From positions 1,625,732 through 1,689,731 of the forward strand of contig NW_019091377.1 of the NCBI RefSeq assembly GCF_001949145.1: a stretch of 64,000 bases of DNA, in the 5' to 3' direction. The stretch is from Acanthaster planci. Taxonomy: Eukaryota; Echinodermata; Asteroidea; Valvatida; Acanthasteridae. Below the pieces are notes generated by a model that worked only from the letters and a program-made list of their open reading frames with translations, was not told where the DNA came from and searched no databases. Position numbers and translations under genes: made by a program. Shown here in pieces: positions 1 through 10,610 of this stretch (its first letter is position 1; every line of letters begins with the position of its first letter).

Positions 1-639
1 AAAGTACCACTACGCCAACCAGACTCTCTACACTCTTTTCCTTTACTGTGTCACGTTTCCTTGCTCTATGGCTGAACTTACACATGGAAATACCTGGTAA
101 TACCGTCAGCAAAAGTGCACAACATGACTGGCCCCTTTCCGTCGACGGTGTCAGATATCCAGGCATACCCGTGCATTTCGTGATTTCAGCCTGGCACCCG
201 CCCCACGTGCAGCTTACAATACCTCATCGATCATGTGTCGGGCCTAATAGGTCGGGTTTATGTCCCTTTCAATGTCTGTGCATAGGTACATGTACATGTA
301 AAAGTGGTTAGGTTGTGACATCTGCATCATATATACATTTCGCAGAACAACTGAAATACTAGACATGCTGACATTACAGTGTGAGTAATGAGCCGTGTCA
401 AGTGAACAGTGTACATCTATTCCAGTTCATGTACCGGGGTACCACAGGCAAACATATTAGCATGTACACGTACATGTACGTGTAGACGTGTCAGCCTTTT
501 TACAGTTTGCACAGGTCTGAGAATGTGTATACTGACATGCAGTGATGTTTGTACATACCAGCACCTGTACATGTACGGTGCTTACACATTGTTGGACATT
601 TTGTGTTCGCAACCCAAACTGTCTGCAGGGGCTGTTCAT

Positions 640-1020
640 GGGGGACATGTGGCCTAGCGGTTATGGTTTGCAGCTTCTGATCATTCATAGGGTCAGGGGT
701 TCGAATCCAGTGGGTGGCAGCATGTTGTGATCATGGACAAGTCACTTTACCCCCTATGTACCTCTTGATCTCTCCACCCAGGAGTAAATGGGTACCTGTG
801 AGGGCAGATTTAGTTATGTTAGCCATGTGCGCCTGATGGGGCAGCATCAGCTACATGTAGTATGCTCCTCAGGGAGCTGAGATGGTTTCATGAATGTCAT
901 GAACGTTCAGTTGTTTTGAGCCCCATGTGCAGGGATAGTGATAATGATGCACCTTGAGCACCCAGCAGGGTGGATACGTGCGCATTATAAATCGGAATTA
1001 TTGTTATTTTTATTCTAATT
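640..1020 (+). mobile_element. tRNA-derived SINE
   Basis: A box A-like TGGCCTAGCGG lies at 650-660 and a perfect box B GGTTCGAATCC at 698-708, the spacing of a tRNA internal promoter. The acceptor stem does not pair, so this is not a working tRNA gene. A body of about 250 bases follows, ending in an AT-rich tail. Part of the body (CCCAGGAGTAAATGGGTACC ... GGGAGCTGAGATGGTTTCA) recurs at about 15395-15510, which shows it is a dispersed family. Ends are approximate. Confidence 0.75.
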
Positions 1021-2076
1021 AAAATTGTCCCCATTTTACATGTGTGTGTTCTTCTGCATATCAAATTATGGAGAATAAAATCCTGGCACTGATATACCAG
1101 TACAGTATGGTCAAATTGGTCACATATAAACACGGGCCAAGACTCTCAAGTCCCAGTAAAACAAAATTGTAGCTCAGCATTTACCGTAACCTTGTTGAAG
1201 AAATGGAGAACTGAAAAACTGGTACATGTATATGTACGTGTAGTGTTTTATTAATTTAAAAAGCTACATATAATACATGTATCATCCCAGTCCAACAGGT
1301 GTTAAACATCATGCATGTACATGTGTACATGTACGTATGCTTAACTGTATGTGCCCCACATGTTTTGTTTGAAACCATGTCCCAATAATAGCATGCTGCG
1401 GCCAATTAGGGAAGGAAAAAATTAAGACTTGGGCAGGGAAAATATACCAGTAGATGGCCATGGACGAAAAACAAGTTTTAATTTTTGGGGGGTTGGGGCC
1501 TAGTGGCATACAAACCACATGTACATGTACCAGGATATGTGTGATGTAACTTGTTTCATAATTTTTTTTATTGACAGCATGTTACAGGTACACATTTTAC
1601 AGAGTCTGAGCTTCCGTCGTGTAAGAGGAAATACATGTACATGTGTAATTCATGTACAGGATGCATGTGCATGTACTAAACTACTGTGCACTAACCTCTT
1701 TTTGTGAATTTCTAAAGCTGCCAGTTTTAGGACCAGAAGCATGATCTTCAGTTCTCTTTTTTTTTCTCTGAGAAGGGCTTAAGAGGGCATTAACAATGTG
1801 GCAGTGGGAGGTAAGGGTCAGAACTGAGGTTACATCACATTCCAGGAATTCCAGACTTCCTGCTACAATAACCCCTCATTTCCATGACAATGCCTGACCC
1901 ATGAAGGCACATGTATGGGAGGGGGTCTTTGGTGTGTCTTCCAGGGATGTGGGAAACATTGGCGCATACATGTAAATGATGTACATGTATGTGTGTGATC
2001 CCCGGTTAATAGGGTTTCGGTTGTACATATATAGTTCACAAATATAACATGGTGTAAGGATGGAGAGTCTTTTTAC

Positions 2077-2119
2077 ACATACATGCATACATGTACATAC
2101 ATTGTACATGTACATGTAG
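2077..2119. repeat. ACATGTAC-rich simple tract
   Basis: The tract is built almost wholly of ACATAC, ACATGTAC and TACATGTA units. It is one of the densest examples of a palindromic motif scattered through the first 12 kb of the window. Confidence 0.6.
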
Positions 2120-2214
2120 CTCTCCAAGGCATTGGCAATGGATAAACTTTGCCTGGGGAACTATAATAATCTTCCAGCCTCCAATACTGAGGGGGCAATA
2201 TAATAAAATAAACA

Positions 2215-2327
2215 ACCGTGTTTTATTCAACAAGAATATAAGATTAAATCAGTGAAATATATGGCAATCATATATATTTCAAAGCACTGATTTAATCTTA
2301 TATTCTTGTCGATATTCTGATCACGGT
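2215..2327. repeat. Perfect 24-bp inverted repeat (hairpin)
   Basis: The arms 2231-2254 and 2285-2308 are perfect reverse complements over 24 bases (ends CAAGAATATA / TATATTCTTG). The 30-base spacer has a further AAATATAT / ATATATTT pair, and an outer ACCGTG (2215-2220) pairs with CACGGT (2322-2327). It looks like a small foldback element; a microRNA precursor is less likely because the stem is perfect and very AT-rich. Confidence 0.75.
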
Positions 2328-2674
2328 GCTACACAGCCTTTCCATATTTCAATGGTGTTTTATTCATTTGTTTTATCATACTTCAGACACATTCAATTGG
2401 CATTAAAATTTCAGGAGCAAGGGAAAGGCAGCGTACCGGTATTTGTAGCGTACAGTATAACACCCTCCCCCCATCCTGTCAATAGTGTGTAGCCATCTGT
2501 TCATGGTTTAGTAGGATGGTTCCGTTGAACTTTCCGTTTTGTGTGTTTGACACGCATCTTTGCGCCTGGTAAAAAGCAAAATAGCGACTGGCACGTGATA
2601 ATGAATGGAGTAGTGGGAGTTTGGTTGAGAATAGTTTGGAGGTGCGTATGTACTTGATCAGCCATTGGAACAAA

Positions 2675-3177
2675 TAGGGCTGTGTGGGATATCTGAATAT
2701 TCGATCGATTATCGAATATTGGAATGTTATTTTCCAAATTTGAAAATTCAAATGCAAAATTCATGAAAAGGAAAGGAGAATTTGCTTTTCGTTTTAAATG
2801 AGAAAAATTGCACCATGGAGGCTTGTTTCAAGCAGATTCAAATGAAAAGCAACAGAAATCTTACAACTCAAAAAGTTAATTATTCCTGAACAAATTTAAA
2901 AGGAATAGATATTTTCAACAGGGCAAGAAGTACATGTACAAGTATTATTCGTCACAAAAATCTTGCTAAATCATGGTTGGAGATACTGTACTTGAAGACT
3001 TGAGAAGCTACATGTATTATCTCGATGAAAATGTTCAATTGTGTGCTTTATTGCAACAGATTTTGTACATGGATTGTTCATCAACAATCTGTCGGTCAGT
3101 ACGACTGAATTTGGATATACGATAAAATTGAAGGTCGAATATTCAAATAGTGAACTATTCGAATTCACTCAGCCCTA
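2675..3177. mobile_element. Non-autonomous hAT-like element with target duplication
   Basis: The ends are TAGGGCTG at 2675-2682 and CAGCCCTA at 3170-3177, each continuing into a related GAATATTCGA-rich terminal region. The flanks are GGAACAAA (2667-2674) and GGAACAAT (3178-3185), an 8-bp direct duplication with one mismatch; 8 bp is the hAT signature. No transposase frame is present in the 503 bases, so it would need a transposase in trans. Confidence 0.7.
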
Positions 3178-3849
3178 GGAACAATCTAGTCACACAGAAG
3201 AACAAACATAAAAAAAAAAGAAAAACAAACACTGCAGACAACAGGCAGGAGTTCTCACATTGCAGTTGTCTAACCTTCTGTTCATGTACCGGGACATTTC
3301 TTGCCTGTGGTGTGGAATAGTGTCAAAAGGTTCCTGAAGGCAATTCCATGTTAAACCTTGCTGCTACGTTTTGTACCAGTGCCCATGGCCAAAAGTGGAA
3401 TGCACTTATTGATTTCTCTCTTTGGAGTGCCGCGATATGACATCTTGATGCAGTACTGTAATTTGAATTGTTTGTCCAAATGTGACAGGGGGAAGGGGAA
3501 TGCTTGTGTAATGCACCAGCCGAAAAACTCATCAAGACTCCACTTGTTTTGTTTTTTTATACAAGTCAGAGAAAAAATTTGTCGTCAACTTTTGTTAATC
3601 TCAAGAGGTGACGTCCCAGGGCCCCACTTTTCTATTGATGACACACATTGAATTCTCACCCTTCTGCTGAAGTGACTGTTCAGCAGCAACCTGTTTGATG
3701 TCCGCTGAATCAGTGAGTACGACCACAGCAGAACAAAAGAGCTTTTTGTTTCATCTAGCACTGCCTACATACACATTTTATGCACGCCAGCTGGCAGAAT
3801 GATTTGTTGGACACTTTGCGTGTTTTCTCTAAAAAGCAGTTTGGAAAAA

Positions 3850-4110
3850 ATAGGCCATGTCACACTACATGCTCAACCCTGGGTGAATTCATGACCACCC
3901 TGAGTGGAAAATTTGACTTTTCAACCCTGCGTTTGACCCAGTATTATTTTACACTGGTTTTTGCAAAGACCAAGAGTTTAACGCAGAATGAGCATGAAAA
4001 ATTTTCAACCCGGGTCGAAAAAATCTCAACCATGTCAACACTGGTCCAGAGCTGGGTTGAGTTGAGTTGAGTCAACCCCGAGATTTGTCTAGCGTGAAAA
4101 AAGCCTTAGG
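3850..4110. mobile_element. Candidate MITE with diverged inverted ends
   Basis: The left end TAGGCCATGTCACACTACA and the reverse complement of the right end around 4090-4110 (CCTAAGGCTTTTTTCACGCT) share a TCAC-CTA core. The interior is rich in CAACCC/GGGTTGA words that pair with one another. Boundaries and class are uncertain. Confidence 0.35.
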
Positions 4111-5519
4111 TGGAAGAAAACAAAAATTGCCAGAGAGTAGACATAGGCATTTTTCACATCCTGGCTTCATTTCTGTGTATCAGCTCGGCCTGCAAGCTTT
4201 CGTTCCCCTGAAGTTGAATTTGTTTCCTCAGGCTCAACTCAGAGGTCCATTCTCCCCGAAGGAAATGTGACATTGTCTCGTATAACATGAAGGCTAAATT
4301 TTAGTATTTTCTGTTGGTTTCTAATGATTCTTGGGTGGGAGGTCAATGATGCCACAGTCAAAGATAAAGCTGACATTTGAAGAATGGTACAGATCAGCGC
4401 TGTGAGGTGCAACCAACACAGTCATATCCGCACCTAAAAAATGATGCTATGCAACCAGATGTTTAATTCTTATCGCCAATGGCGACCATGATTTGTGCCT
4501 ATTATTTGCCCACCTTGTCAGTCATATTTCACAAACAAGCGCTGCCCAGTTTTTTTCTACGTGCACTGGGCAATATATCACTATGATCACGCATTTTATG
4601 CCCTCTACCTTACTATGTACACCACGTGAGCCCACATTAACTGCAACACACATGTACATGTAGTTTACATGAAGGGACATACAGGCGCGCATAGGTACTA
4701 GACCTGTACCGGTACCCGAGTGGACTGGTTTGTGGTCGCACACTGTATAGAGTGTGTATGGGGATCTGAGATGTTTCGCATATTCATAATGCACTTGCAG
4801 TCCATGCATGCCACAATTCCAGTGAAATAAACTTGTTTCAGTCCAAAATGTACTTGAAGTTTGAAACCAAAGCTCCCCTTGGTCCGGTCCGGTCCCAGGT
4901 ACAAAATACTCAAACGTAAGGGAACAAATATGCCTTATCTTTTCTTTCAGCTGTTTTTTGCATATACATGTAATTGGTTGCCATTTTTGACTCGGACCAT
5001 AATCCCAAGCCTGTCTGTCCTGCAGGGAATTGACTGAATGATGTTCCTGTGTGTGTCAGATTTTGTACATGTAACGTGTGTATTTTGCAAATGTGTGTAC
5101 AGTATGTACAAAAATCGACCTGTCGCCCAACTTTTTTTTCTAGGAGCCGGTGGCTCCTCATTTGAATTTTCTGCATACAGCACTGGTACAGTTACATGTA
5201 GGTACATTACCCATTATACCTCCCCGCTAATGCCTGCAATAAATTTATGGACATGGGGAAGGCTCAGTTAAACCGGTCATGTAATTGGATAAATAACTTG
5301 AGTATCTATACTAAACTGTACTTTGGTGAAATGGTGACCTGAGTTGACTTTGATATAGACACATGTCTGCCGGCATTACCAAAGTGGACAGAATTTTTGA
5401 AGGAGTATTCATTCTTTTTATATTTCACATATATTTCAATGTGATAATGTTAAAAATATCTGGGGACTAGCAAATTAATTTTCTCCTGACCAACTACATG
5501 TACATGTAGCTGACCAGCT

Positions 5520-5551
5520 ACATATGAGAACCATAACATATGAGAACCATA
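5520..5551. repeat. 16-bp unit, two tandem copies
   Basis: ACATATGAGAACCATA is repeated exactly twice, head to tail. It is probably a replication-slippage duplication. Confidence 0.85.
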
Positions 5552-6034
5552 GCAGCGTTGAATTTTAGGGATTTTTGGATTCACTTCCTTTTTGGATTCA
5601 CGGGTGTGAGAATTCAGCTTTTTAGCTGGTTTCAGCTTTTTTGGTTTAGATTTTTACCCTGAACTTCAGCTTTTTTGGACACCTGGTCTCTACAAATGTA
5701 CGGGAACCCTTGCTACATGTAGCTGTTTTCAGCTTTACTTTTAAGTGGCTACTCACCCATGTACATGTATGAGACAAGAACTCCCCCCAAAATATAACCC
5801 ACAAGAGCCTGGGAGGGGGAAGATGGGAAGTTACGTACATGTATGTACATGTACCCACCCCTCCCCTGACAGTTTCTAGAATGCCATCACAAGGCAGTTT
5901 TTGGCCATGCCGAACCTTGAGGAATTTTTTAAAGTAATGGCTTGGAATCCGTCTGACATTGAATCTGGCATTCATGTCTTACAAAATGTCTGTTTGGGAT
6001 TTTTGTTTATACAGTTCAGCTAAAAATATTAACT

Positions 6035-6093
6035 TTAACCCTAACCCTCCTCAATCCTCCAACAGGTGAAGGATTCAGGAGGGTTAGGGTTAA
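6035..6093. repeat. Hairpin with telomere-like arms
   Basis: Arm TTAACCCTAACCCTCCT (6035-6051) is the exact reverse complement of 6077-6093. Pairing continues inward over six more pairs after one mismatch, leaving an 11-base loop. The arms contain two CCCTAA/TTAGGG units, too few to be a telomeric array. Confidence 0.85.
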
Positions 6094-6930
6094 TGCAGGC
6101 TGACTGCCATGAGGTCATGAACTAAGAACAAAAGCCTACAGATGCCAATTGAATCGAAAAGTTCAATATGTAGGGGTACATGTAAATGTACTGATAAGGA
6201 ATGTCTCTGATGCTGGCAAGTATCAAGAAGATTGGGCCTGGGATAACTCAAATCTGGCCCCCCTCCCCCCCTGAAATGGTAAAGAGAAGAAGGCTCTCTT
6301 AGACTGAAAATACGCTCCATGCAAATTAAGAGTGCTGTGGTTTACGTGCATATTAACATGTGCAGTGTGGTATCCCTGAGAAAAAGATTAGCCCGTTACA
6401 AATATTTGAGCAGCTTTTAAAAGCTTAACCACTCTGCATATATAGTGCCTGCCTCTCAGGGAAAAAAAAGTGAAAACACTGTTCAGATTTCACTGAATGG
6501 TTTTTACAGAACGTCCCAGGAGCAAAAGTCATACCGTACGTGTGTTGTACTTAAAGAGGTAGGGAAAAGAAAACCTTCTTTCCCCAATTATAATCTTGAA
6601 AGAAGAGTTGACAAGACCATCTTCCAAAATTAACATTAAAAAAATGAAACTTTTTCCCATTTATGATCTAAAAAAATGTCCCAAAACTGGGCTTCCGCGA
6701 GTCCCTTTTTCGCCGATTTCAGAAACACTCATTATGTATTTATGATATATATACATGTAGCAGTGACTCCAAAACATCACGGGGAGATACGAGTCTCATA
6801 GTGTAGGCGTGCTCAAAATGCAATGTTCTTGCGTGGTTCTTGTCCACTCCGTTGATTGTTCCGTACATCAAGCTTAAGTGCATGATTTGTTGTATTTTTG
6901 TCGTAAAATAAAGCGTACCCCAGTCTTGTG

Positions 6931-6974
6931 CAGTTGGGACAGGAGTCTCGTACAGTTGGGACAGGAGTCTCGTA
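6931..6974. repeat. 22-bp unit, two tandem copies
   Basis: The unit beginning CAGTTGGGACAGGAGTCTCG is present twice without a mismatch (6931-6952 and 6953-6974). Confidence 0.85.
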
Positions 6975-8918
6975 CACTGAGACTTTGTCTCAAGGTTTTT
7001 GTGCAATAGCACGTAGAATCAATCTTTCCTAGACAACTTATTTAGGGTAGATTTTGAACCTTTTTGGTTGTCACAGATAAGCAATAAATTGGCCAAGGTT
7101 TTTTGGAGGACTGCTTCAGTAAACATCCAGTGTCTGCAAAAGCACTTCGAATTTAGAAAAGTGACGCATAAGCCTTGCCAACTCAGCCTGCTTGCGTTGT
7201 GTTGCAGCTGCAGGTGTACAGTGCTGTGCTGCTGGACCACCACAGCAGTCCTGCAACACTGACAGGTACCATGCTTCACATGTACACAGATACAGTACAA
7301 GGTAGCCTGCTGGTATGATTCAAGTCTGGGTACTCCTATACTAACCATGTTTTTCTCTGGCATGTGAATAGTCTGTTGCCACTTCTCATGCCACGCAACT
7401 TACATTCCACTCCACCTTCAACGTCTCATACTCCTTCATTTCGGAACGAATCTCACAATTATTTTGACCAGCTAAGAGTAAGATGTTAGGTTTATGCATC
7501 TTAGAGATGAATGTATAATATTGTGCATTTTCCTACATGTCATCAAAACTCATTTGAATTCCATTGGGCTGCAACAATGCCAGTTTACATGTATCTTCAT
7601 GCATTTTCAGCGGATAAATTCATTGTATACCGTTTTCTGGGTGGCCAATCTACCGGTACATGAACCTCCTAAACCCTAGATGTCGCAATATCTGAAGCCT
7701 TTTCCCTACCTCTTTAAAAGTTATTCTTCAGCATACCGTATGTGTACGTACCTGTGTGTTGCACATTAGGGTGTGTCAAATGCACTTGAAAATTCGTGAT
7801 ATGGAAAGCAGACAGTCAACAAACAAAAAGTCTTGCCAGACTTTCTGGTGGCAGTTAATTTGGTTGTGAATTGGAGCACCGTATGCAGATTCCTTGCCTT
7901 GTTTGCCGTCACAAATGGATCAGTATACAGCTGATTTGGGTGTGCATTTCCACCATGATGAACAAGATGGCAGTTGTTGTGTGGGGAGGGAATCATTCGA
8001 AATGAAAAAGTGAATAATGGACAGGCCTGTCCCTGAAGTTTGAAAAACAAAAGGGTCGAGTTTTGGGGAACAGGATATTAACGATTTGTTTTTTTCTTGA
8101 TTTCATGATTTTTAGCTCCCGAATCATGAATCTGTGGAGGTTTAGAATCACACATGCTTTTTTTTTTTCTCAAACAAAAAACCTAAAACAAAATATGGAA
8201 GATTCACGACATGGTGTAAAAGCCAGACTACAGTGTGTTTTGTTGTTTTATAGATATTTTTATGTTATTGGCATTGTTACTGAACGCCCCCCCTGGATGT
8301 TTCCTGGTCTAATCTTCATGTTCAATTCTCAGCCTAATTTGTAGGCTGAGGATGTAAACAAATTTACAGGTCAGTTGTGAGCTAAAATACCAACTTGTCC
8401 AAGAATGATACCTGTACCAGATGTGGAATTTTGGGAGGGGGTTGTTTCTGATAGATCTGGATCGCGACCAGTGATCCAAAAGCTGGTTCGCTTTTAGGCT
8501 GGTTCTAGAGTCAGTAAACCAGTAGCAGAATACTGATTGCGACCTGGATCGGCAGGAAACAAACAGGGCCCTTGGTCAGTTTTCAAACTTGAACATTCAG
8601 GCTGTGCAATGTGAAATACAAACCATGCACTTGTACATGTATGTTCTGTATGATTGATTCTTGTTTCATCAGAACATTTCCTTTTTATCACTCGGCTTTT
8701 TTTATAAAAAGAGAGCAGCCCTTTTGTGCCATGGGAAACTTCAGTTTATGTTCCCTCAGCTCTCTCAAGTTGATGTACATGTACCTCAGTAGCATAGGAG
8801 GCATGTGAAAGTATTTGATTTTTGTATGCATTTTCACGATGTTCATAATTGGGTGTGCATTATGTGGGCTCTGTGGCTTCTGTTTTTTGCATAAGCACGC
8901 TGGGAAACTCTAGTACAT

Positions 8919-9015
8919 ATGGCCATATTTTCCACCACTGTCACCACACCAAACTGGTTTAAAAGACACAACTCCAACTGGTCTGCCCACAGAGCCAAAA
9001 TGATTTACGCAGGAC
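8919..9015 (+). CDS. Candidate first coding exon of the TIR-TMEM268 gene
   Basis: An ATG at 8919 opens 32 codons (starting MAIFSTTVTT) and one extra base before a good donor, GGAC|GTAAGG, at 9016. The exon at 9990 needs exactly one incoming base to complete its first codon, so the two join in frame and would give Gln-Arg-Leu-Leu. The coding content is unremarkable, there is no signal peptide and I know no homologue of this segment. Phase agreement has a one-in-three chance of being luck, so another first exon further upstream remains possible. Confidence 0.3.
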
Positions 9016-9989
9016 GTAAGGTGGCAAATGTTGATTTTCCTTTGCAAGTGCCTGGCATTGCAGACCCATCTTTTTATCCCAGTGTGAACAAGTTTTGGAA
9101 CCTTTGCATCTTGTTGGCCTTTTTTTTTTTTTGGTAAGCTTCGGCTGGTACCCTGCAGAATTCTATACAGGTTGCACAATGCATAAACAGCTGATCCCAC
9201 TGCAGCGGCTCTACAGTAAGTATGGTACATGTACATGTTTTGGCTAGAGCTTTCTAGGTTAACAATGCCATGTGCATATTAGTGCTCTTGAAAGGGGTAG
9301 AATATCAACTCTACATGTAACCCTCCTATATCCTTCAAAAACTACCAGAAGGTTTTTTTTTTGTAGAATTTGCTAGGATTGAGGTAGGCAGATCCCTACC
9401 ATTCCATGTACGGTATGTACAGTACATGTACTTGGGGCCTGATTTGCCTTGGAAGTTTTCATTTACTTGACTGCACTCTCGTCATACTAGTTTGCTTCCT
9501 AATGCACTCGTAGGCACTGACCTCATGAGGTCACTTTAGTCAACCTCGACCCCATGGGCTGTGTATGCGTTCCTTTAAAGATGACGAAGGGCATGATCAT
9601 ACCTATGGGAACAAGGTTGCACTTTAGTACACTGCAGTCGTTGGATGGCGCTATTTGAAAAATATAAAAAAACACCCACGGTATAGTGTCTTTAAGTGCA
9701 GAGAATATGCCATAGGGCAGTGTAGAGGACGAGTATATGTATGTTGGAGGTTAGTTTAATTAACGGTCATATGAAATCTAACAAATGACAGCAAACAGCA
9801 ACAGAAAGCTTTCTATTTTCATGTTCATGTATTTCATCAACAGGTGGTTTGACTTAAGCTGTGTATGGGCTTGTGATTTGAACACTTACATGTAGCTCTA
9901 GCTCAGCGGAGAATTTGTGCAAAGAATTCAGGTTTAGATAATTAGACACATTTATAGCATTTTTTGATCGATTTGTTTTTACCCAACAG

Positions 9990-10610
9990 AGAGGCTGCTG
10001 TACACAGATGATTTAGGGCACAGTTCAAGTCCCCTAGATGATTGGGAGGCAGAAGCTGACCAAGGGGAACATATCATCCGTGTCCGTGATGACGAGGAAG
10101 ATGAGGATGACAACACTTTCCGGGACAGCCGCTCGGACAACTCCTCTCTGCAGGACGAGGCCAGCCGGGCGGCCCGCACGCCATCCACCGAGGGTGGCAT
10201 TGCCCCACCCCTAGTGGGGGTGGAGTCCTGCCACGCCTTCTTCTGCTACTCCAAGGAGGATGAGGAGTGGGTGGTTAACGTCATGCAGAAGCTGGAGTCG
10301 CCCGCCTATGGATTTCACTGCTGCAACCACGCCCACGAGCTGGACCCTGGCATCGTCCGCATGGACCGCATCATCAACGCTCTCTGCACGGCCCGCAAGA
10401 TTGTGCTGGTCTTGTCCCCCGACTTCGTCCAGAGCCAGTGGTGCACCTACGAGAACTTGAAGGCACTCAGGTCTCACTTTAGGAATGTGAACAAAGTGAT
10501 TCCTGTCCTTTTGACAGAAGTTGACCTGCCTGATTTCCTGCAAGATATACCTAACGTCAATGGCATGTCCAAGAGTTTCTGGCAGAAATTCATCGCTGCC
10601 CTGCAGTTTG
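9990..10610 (+). CDS. TIR exon of the fusion gene
   Basis: The acceptor is ACCCAACAG|AG. The first 77 residues are acidic and disordered (DDEEDEDD). The TIR fold follows: box 1 HAFFCYSKEDEEWV; a BB-loop HELDPGI keeping the Pro-Gly of Toll-like receptors; KIVLVLSPDFVQSQWCTYE matching the VLS..F..S.WC.YE block; and a box 3-like Phe-Trp in KSFWQKF. This is the Toll/MyD88 type, not clearly the NAD-cleaving SARM type. The whole domain is one exon, ending in phase 1 at a GTAAGA donor, which suits exon shuffling. Base composition is GC-richer than the introns. Antisense and alternate frames here are shadows. Confidence 0.88.

Larger units (their letters stand above)
1..8918. other. Gene-poor, repeat-rich flank
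   Basis: I find no exon I can support here. Open frames are short, lack family resemblance and many are just translations of TACATGTA-type motifs. The stretch carries a tRNA-derived SINE, a hAT-like element, perfect and near-perfect hairpins and small tandem duplications, listed separately. It may be the intergenic space or a first intron of the TIR-TMEM268 gene that follows on the plus strand. Confidence 0.5.

Noticed and set aside
640-720. Functional tRNA gene
   Set aside because: The A and B boxes are present but no acceptor stem pairs and a SINE body follows.
1519-2233. Short frames rich in Met-Tyr-Met-Tyr and Thr-Cys-Thr-Cys
   Set aside because: They are translations of ACATGT repeats.
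2231-2308. MicroRNA precursor
   Set aside because: The stem is perfect over 24 pairs and AT-rich with no typical bulges; a foldback element is more likely without small-RNA data.
6035-6093. Interstitial telomere array
   Set aside because: Only two units per arm and in opposite orientations.
8090-8344. Candidate exon with 93 codons
   Set aside because: Composition is AT-rich intron-like, no splice-compatible phase and no family resemblance.
10211-10543. Minus-strand frame of 110 codons
   Set aside because: It is a GC-rich antisense shadow of the TIR exon.
10226-10610. SARM1-like NAD-cleaving TIR enzyme
   Set aside because: The motif pattern (BB-loop with Pro-Gly, VLS..F..S.WC.YE) is of the Toll/MyD88 type; I cannot place the catalytic glutamate of the NADase class with confidence.
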